From positions 1-7,566 of the forward strand of contig JANXRT010000078.1 in assembly GCA_025356735.1 (NCBI GenBank): a DNA stretch of 7,566 bases, given 5' to 3'. The position numbers and the translations under genes are program-made. This DNA comes from Acetobacteraceae bacterium. Lineage in GTDB: Bacteria > Pseudomonadota > Alphaproteobacteria > Acetobacterales > Acetobacteraceae. Shown in pieces: positions 6,312 to 7,566 of this stretch. Under the pieces are notes generated by a model. That model was not told the origin of the DNA. It saw only the letters and a program-made list of their open reading frames with translations, and ran no database searches. Position 1 is the stretch's first letter, and each line of letters opens with the position of its first letter.

Positions 6312-6815
6312 ATGCCCGCACCCGATAGCCTGAAGGAAGTCTACGCCGACGAAATGAAGGATCTGTGGTCCGCCAACGACCAGATGACCCGCGCGGTCAG
6401 GACCCTCAGCGAGCAGGCCCAGGATCCCAAGCTCAAGAAGCTGCTTGAGACTTCGGTCGACGGCATCAACAACCATGTTGAAACGCTGAAATCCCTGATT
6501 GGGGAAACCGGCGGCGAAGTGGAGAAGGAGCATTGCCTGGGCATGGAGGGCCTGGTTCGCGAAGCTCTCAAGCACGGCGTCAAGGAAGCGCCCGGGAACC
6601 CCGAACTGCACGATCTGGAGATCATCTCGCAGTATCAGCGCATGTCGCACTACGGCATCGCCGGCTTCGGCACGGCCGCCGCCTACGCCGCAGCCCTCGG
6701 CCTCAAGGAGCATGAGACCAAGCTGAAGTCGATCGTCTCGGACATCTACAAGGGCGACGAGTTCTCCAGCCAGCTTGGCGAGCAGGTCGCCAAGCTCTCC
6801 GCGAAGCAGGCCTAG
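6312..6815 (+). CDS. YciF-like ferritin-fold protein (DUF892), variant without the EHYE motif
   Basis: The 167-residue, almost wholly helical protein fits the DUF892/YciE-YciF family: an opening helix SLKEVYADEMKDLWSANDQM (6-25), a second helix with LLETSVDGINNHVETLKSLI (44-63), KEHCLGMEGLVREAL (72-86), and a third long helix with EIISQYQRMSHYGIAGFGTA (103-122). Family members are small ferritin-like proteins induced by stress; their biochemical role is not settled. Common YciF members have a V-E-H-Y-E-I stretch whose glutamates sit at the presumed dimetal site; here it reads M-S-H-Y-G-I (111-116), so two acidic ligands are replaced by S112 and G115. The start was taken at 6312, not at an earlier in-frame ATG (6276), because GGAGG lies 8 bases before it and homology begins there. 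It has its own candidate stress promoter and ends at a hairpin. Confidence 0.88.
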   Translation: MPAPDSLKEVYADEMKDLWSANDQMTRAVRTLSEQAQDPKLKKLLETSVDGINNHVETLKSLIGETGGEVEKEHCLGMEGLVREALKHGVKEAPGNPELHDLEIISQYQRMSHYGIAGFGTAAAYAAALGLKEHETKLKSIVSDIYKGDEFSSQLGEQVAKLSAKQA

Positions 6816-6823
6816 GCAAAGAA

Positions 6824-6848
6824 GAGTATGGGGCTCAGCCCCATACTC
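6824..6848. terminator. Bidirectional hairpin terminator between convergent genes
   Basis: GAGTATGGGGC-TCA-GCCCCATACTC forms a perfect 11-base stem with a 3-base loop, 8 bases after the YciF-like stop and 7 bases before the stop of the opposing gene. Read on the minus strand the stem is followed by TTCTTTGC, so it looks more like an intrinsic terminator for the right-hand gene; on the plus strand no T tract follows. Confidence 0.8.
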
Positions 6849-6855
6849 CCTCGCC

Positions 6856-7566
6856 TCAGCGCAGCCCCAATCCCCGAGCGATAATTCCACGCAAAATCTC
6901 CCGCGTCCCACCACGCAAGCTAAACGAAGGTGCGTGCATCATCGTGTAAGACAACGTCGTCAGGTAATCCCGCGTCGAGTCCGCCTCAGGCTCCGCATCG
7001 ACCAGCAGCCTGGCAATATCGGGAATTTCCTGCTCGATCAGCGCCCCAAGGTCCTTGACCAAAGCCGCTTCCAGTGTCGGGTTCTGCCCGGTCTGCAACA
7101 TGCCGGCAACCGAACGCGACAGCCGGCGCAACGTCAGGAAGTGTGCGGTCAACCGGCCGACGGCGATCTGCGCGGTGCGCGACGGGTCGGTGCCCAGCGC
7201 GCGGATCAGCTCGACCATCAGCCCGAACGACGACAGGAAACGCTCGGGCCCGCTGCGTTCCAGCGCCAGCTCGCCGGTGATCTGGTTTTCCGAGTCCACG
7301 CGCACGCCCACTTCCATGGAAGTCTTCGAGGCAAAATTCACCTGTGCTCGGATGTGCACGATGTAACCCAGTTTAATGGGTGCCACAAAATGAAGCGCGT
7401 CGATCGAAGCGGTGACCACCACGCGCCGGGCATGGCGACCGGCGGCGATGGCGCCTGCGATATCGATCCAGGCCATGACTTTCCCTCCGAAGATTGTGCC
7501 GAGCGCATTCGTATCAGAAGGCAGGACGAGTTCAGTCATGATCACTTGGGAGTCAGTCGGAGATTT
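6856..7566 (-). CDS. Chimeric frame: acyl-CoA thioesterase N-terminal part fused to acyl-CoA dehydrogenase C-terminal part (5' end outside window)
   Basis: The frame is open to the window edge; a GTG at 7545 is possible, but residues before it (SPTDSQVIM) read like the natural thioesterase leader, so the start probably lies outside. Numbering from that GTG, residues 3-88 are a YciA/ACOT-type hotdog thioesterase: MTELVLPSDTNALGTIFGG (3-21), VMAWIDIAGAIAA (23-35), TASIDALHFVAPIKLG (45-60) and KTSMEVGVRVDSEN (74-87). The last hotdog strand, usually ending in A-Y-x-T-F-V-A-L, is absent. From about residue 89 the sequence becomes the C-terminal helical domain of an acyl-CoA dehydrogenase: GELALERSGPERF (91-103), AQIAVGRLTAHFLTLRRL (125-142) and the closing SLRGGTREILRGIIARGLGL (209-228). 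The dehydrogenase N-terminal and beta domains are missing. No stop or frameshift marks the join. Either half is unlikely to be an active enzyme. Fusion by deletion, or misassembly, fits best. Confidence 0.85.
   Translation of the reverse strand, partial: KSPTDSQVIMTELVLPSDTNALGTIFGGKVMAWIDIAGAIAAGRHARRVVVTASIDALHFVAPIKLGYIVHIRAQVNFASKTSMEVGVRVDSENQITGELALERSGPERFLSSFGLMVELIRALGTDPSRTAQIAVGRLTAHFLTLRRLSRSVAGMLQTGQNPTLEAALVKDLGALIEQEIPDIARLLVDAEPEADSTRDYLTTLSYTMMHAPSFSLRGGTREILRGIIARGLGLR

Noticed and set aside
5907..6914. 335-codon open frame on the minus strand across the YciF-like gene and the DUF2934 gene
   Set aside because: It is antisense to a well-recognised DUF892 protein, crosses the terminator hairpin and runs out of frame over DUF2934. 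Its product is Gly/Leu/Arg-rich low-quality sequence with no family motif.

Overview
The window is GC-rich, gene-dense bacterial DNA. Protein families and style (CaiB/BaiF CoA-transferase plus crotonase pair, DUF2934, YciF/DUF892 protein, FkbM methyltransferases, an EcfG-like promoter) suggest an alphaproteobacterium, perhaps of the Hyphomicrobiales; this is inference from gene content, not a marker gene. No rRNA, tRNA, CRISPR array, insertion sequence or integrase was seen. No stretch longer than 250 bases lacks a gene.

Left block (1-3253, all minus strand): three genes read leftwards as a probable operon. They are an FkbM-family SAM methyltransferase (2105-3253), a membrane acyltransferase of the OafA/YrhL type (959-2035) and a second FkbM methyltransferase (1-933, running off the window) with a C-terminal coiled coil. 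Together they look like part of a surface-polysaccharide or glycolipid decoration locus adding methyl and acyl groups.

Middle block (3504-5503, plus strand): a class III CoA-transferase and a crotonase-fold protein, translationally coupled by a TGATG overlap. They suggest activation and processing of an organic acid as its CoA thioester. The crotonase lacks both glutamates of classical enoyl-CoA hydratase. A 250-base divergent intergenic region (3254-3503) separates this block from the left block.

Right block (5509-6815): an unknown 103-residue protein and a DUF2934 protein read leftwards, and a YciF/DUF892 ferritin-like protein reads rightwards from behind a candidate EcfG general-stress promoter. 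This resembles the small stress-gene clusters of alphaproteobacteria.

Right edge (6856-7566, minus): the most striking object in the window. One open frame joins the front of a hotdog-fold acyl-CoA thioesterase to the last ~140 residues of an acyl-CoA dehydrogenase. Both domains are incomplete, which points to a gene fusion by deletion or to a misassembly. A strong hairpin separates it from the YciF gene.
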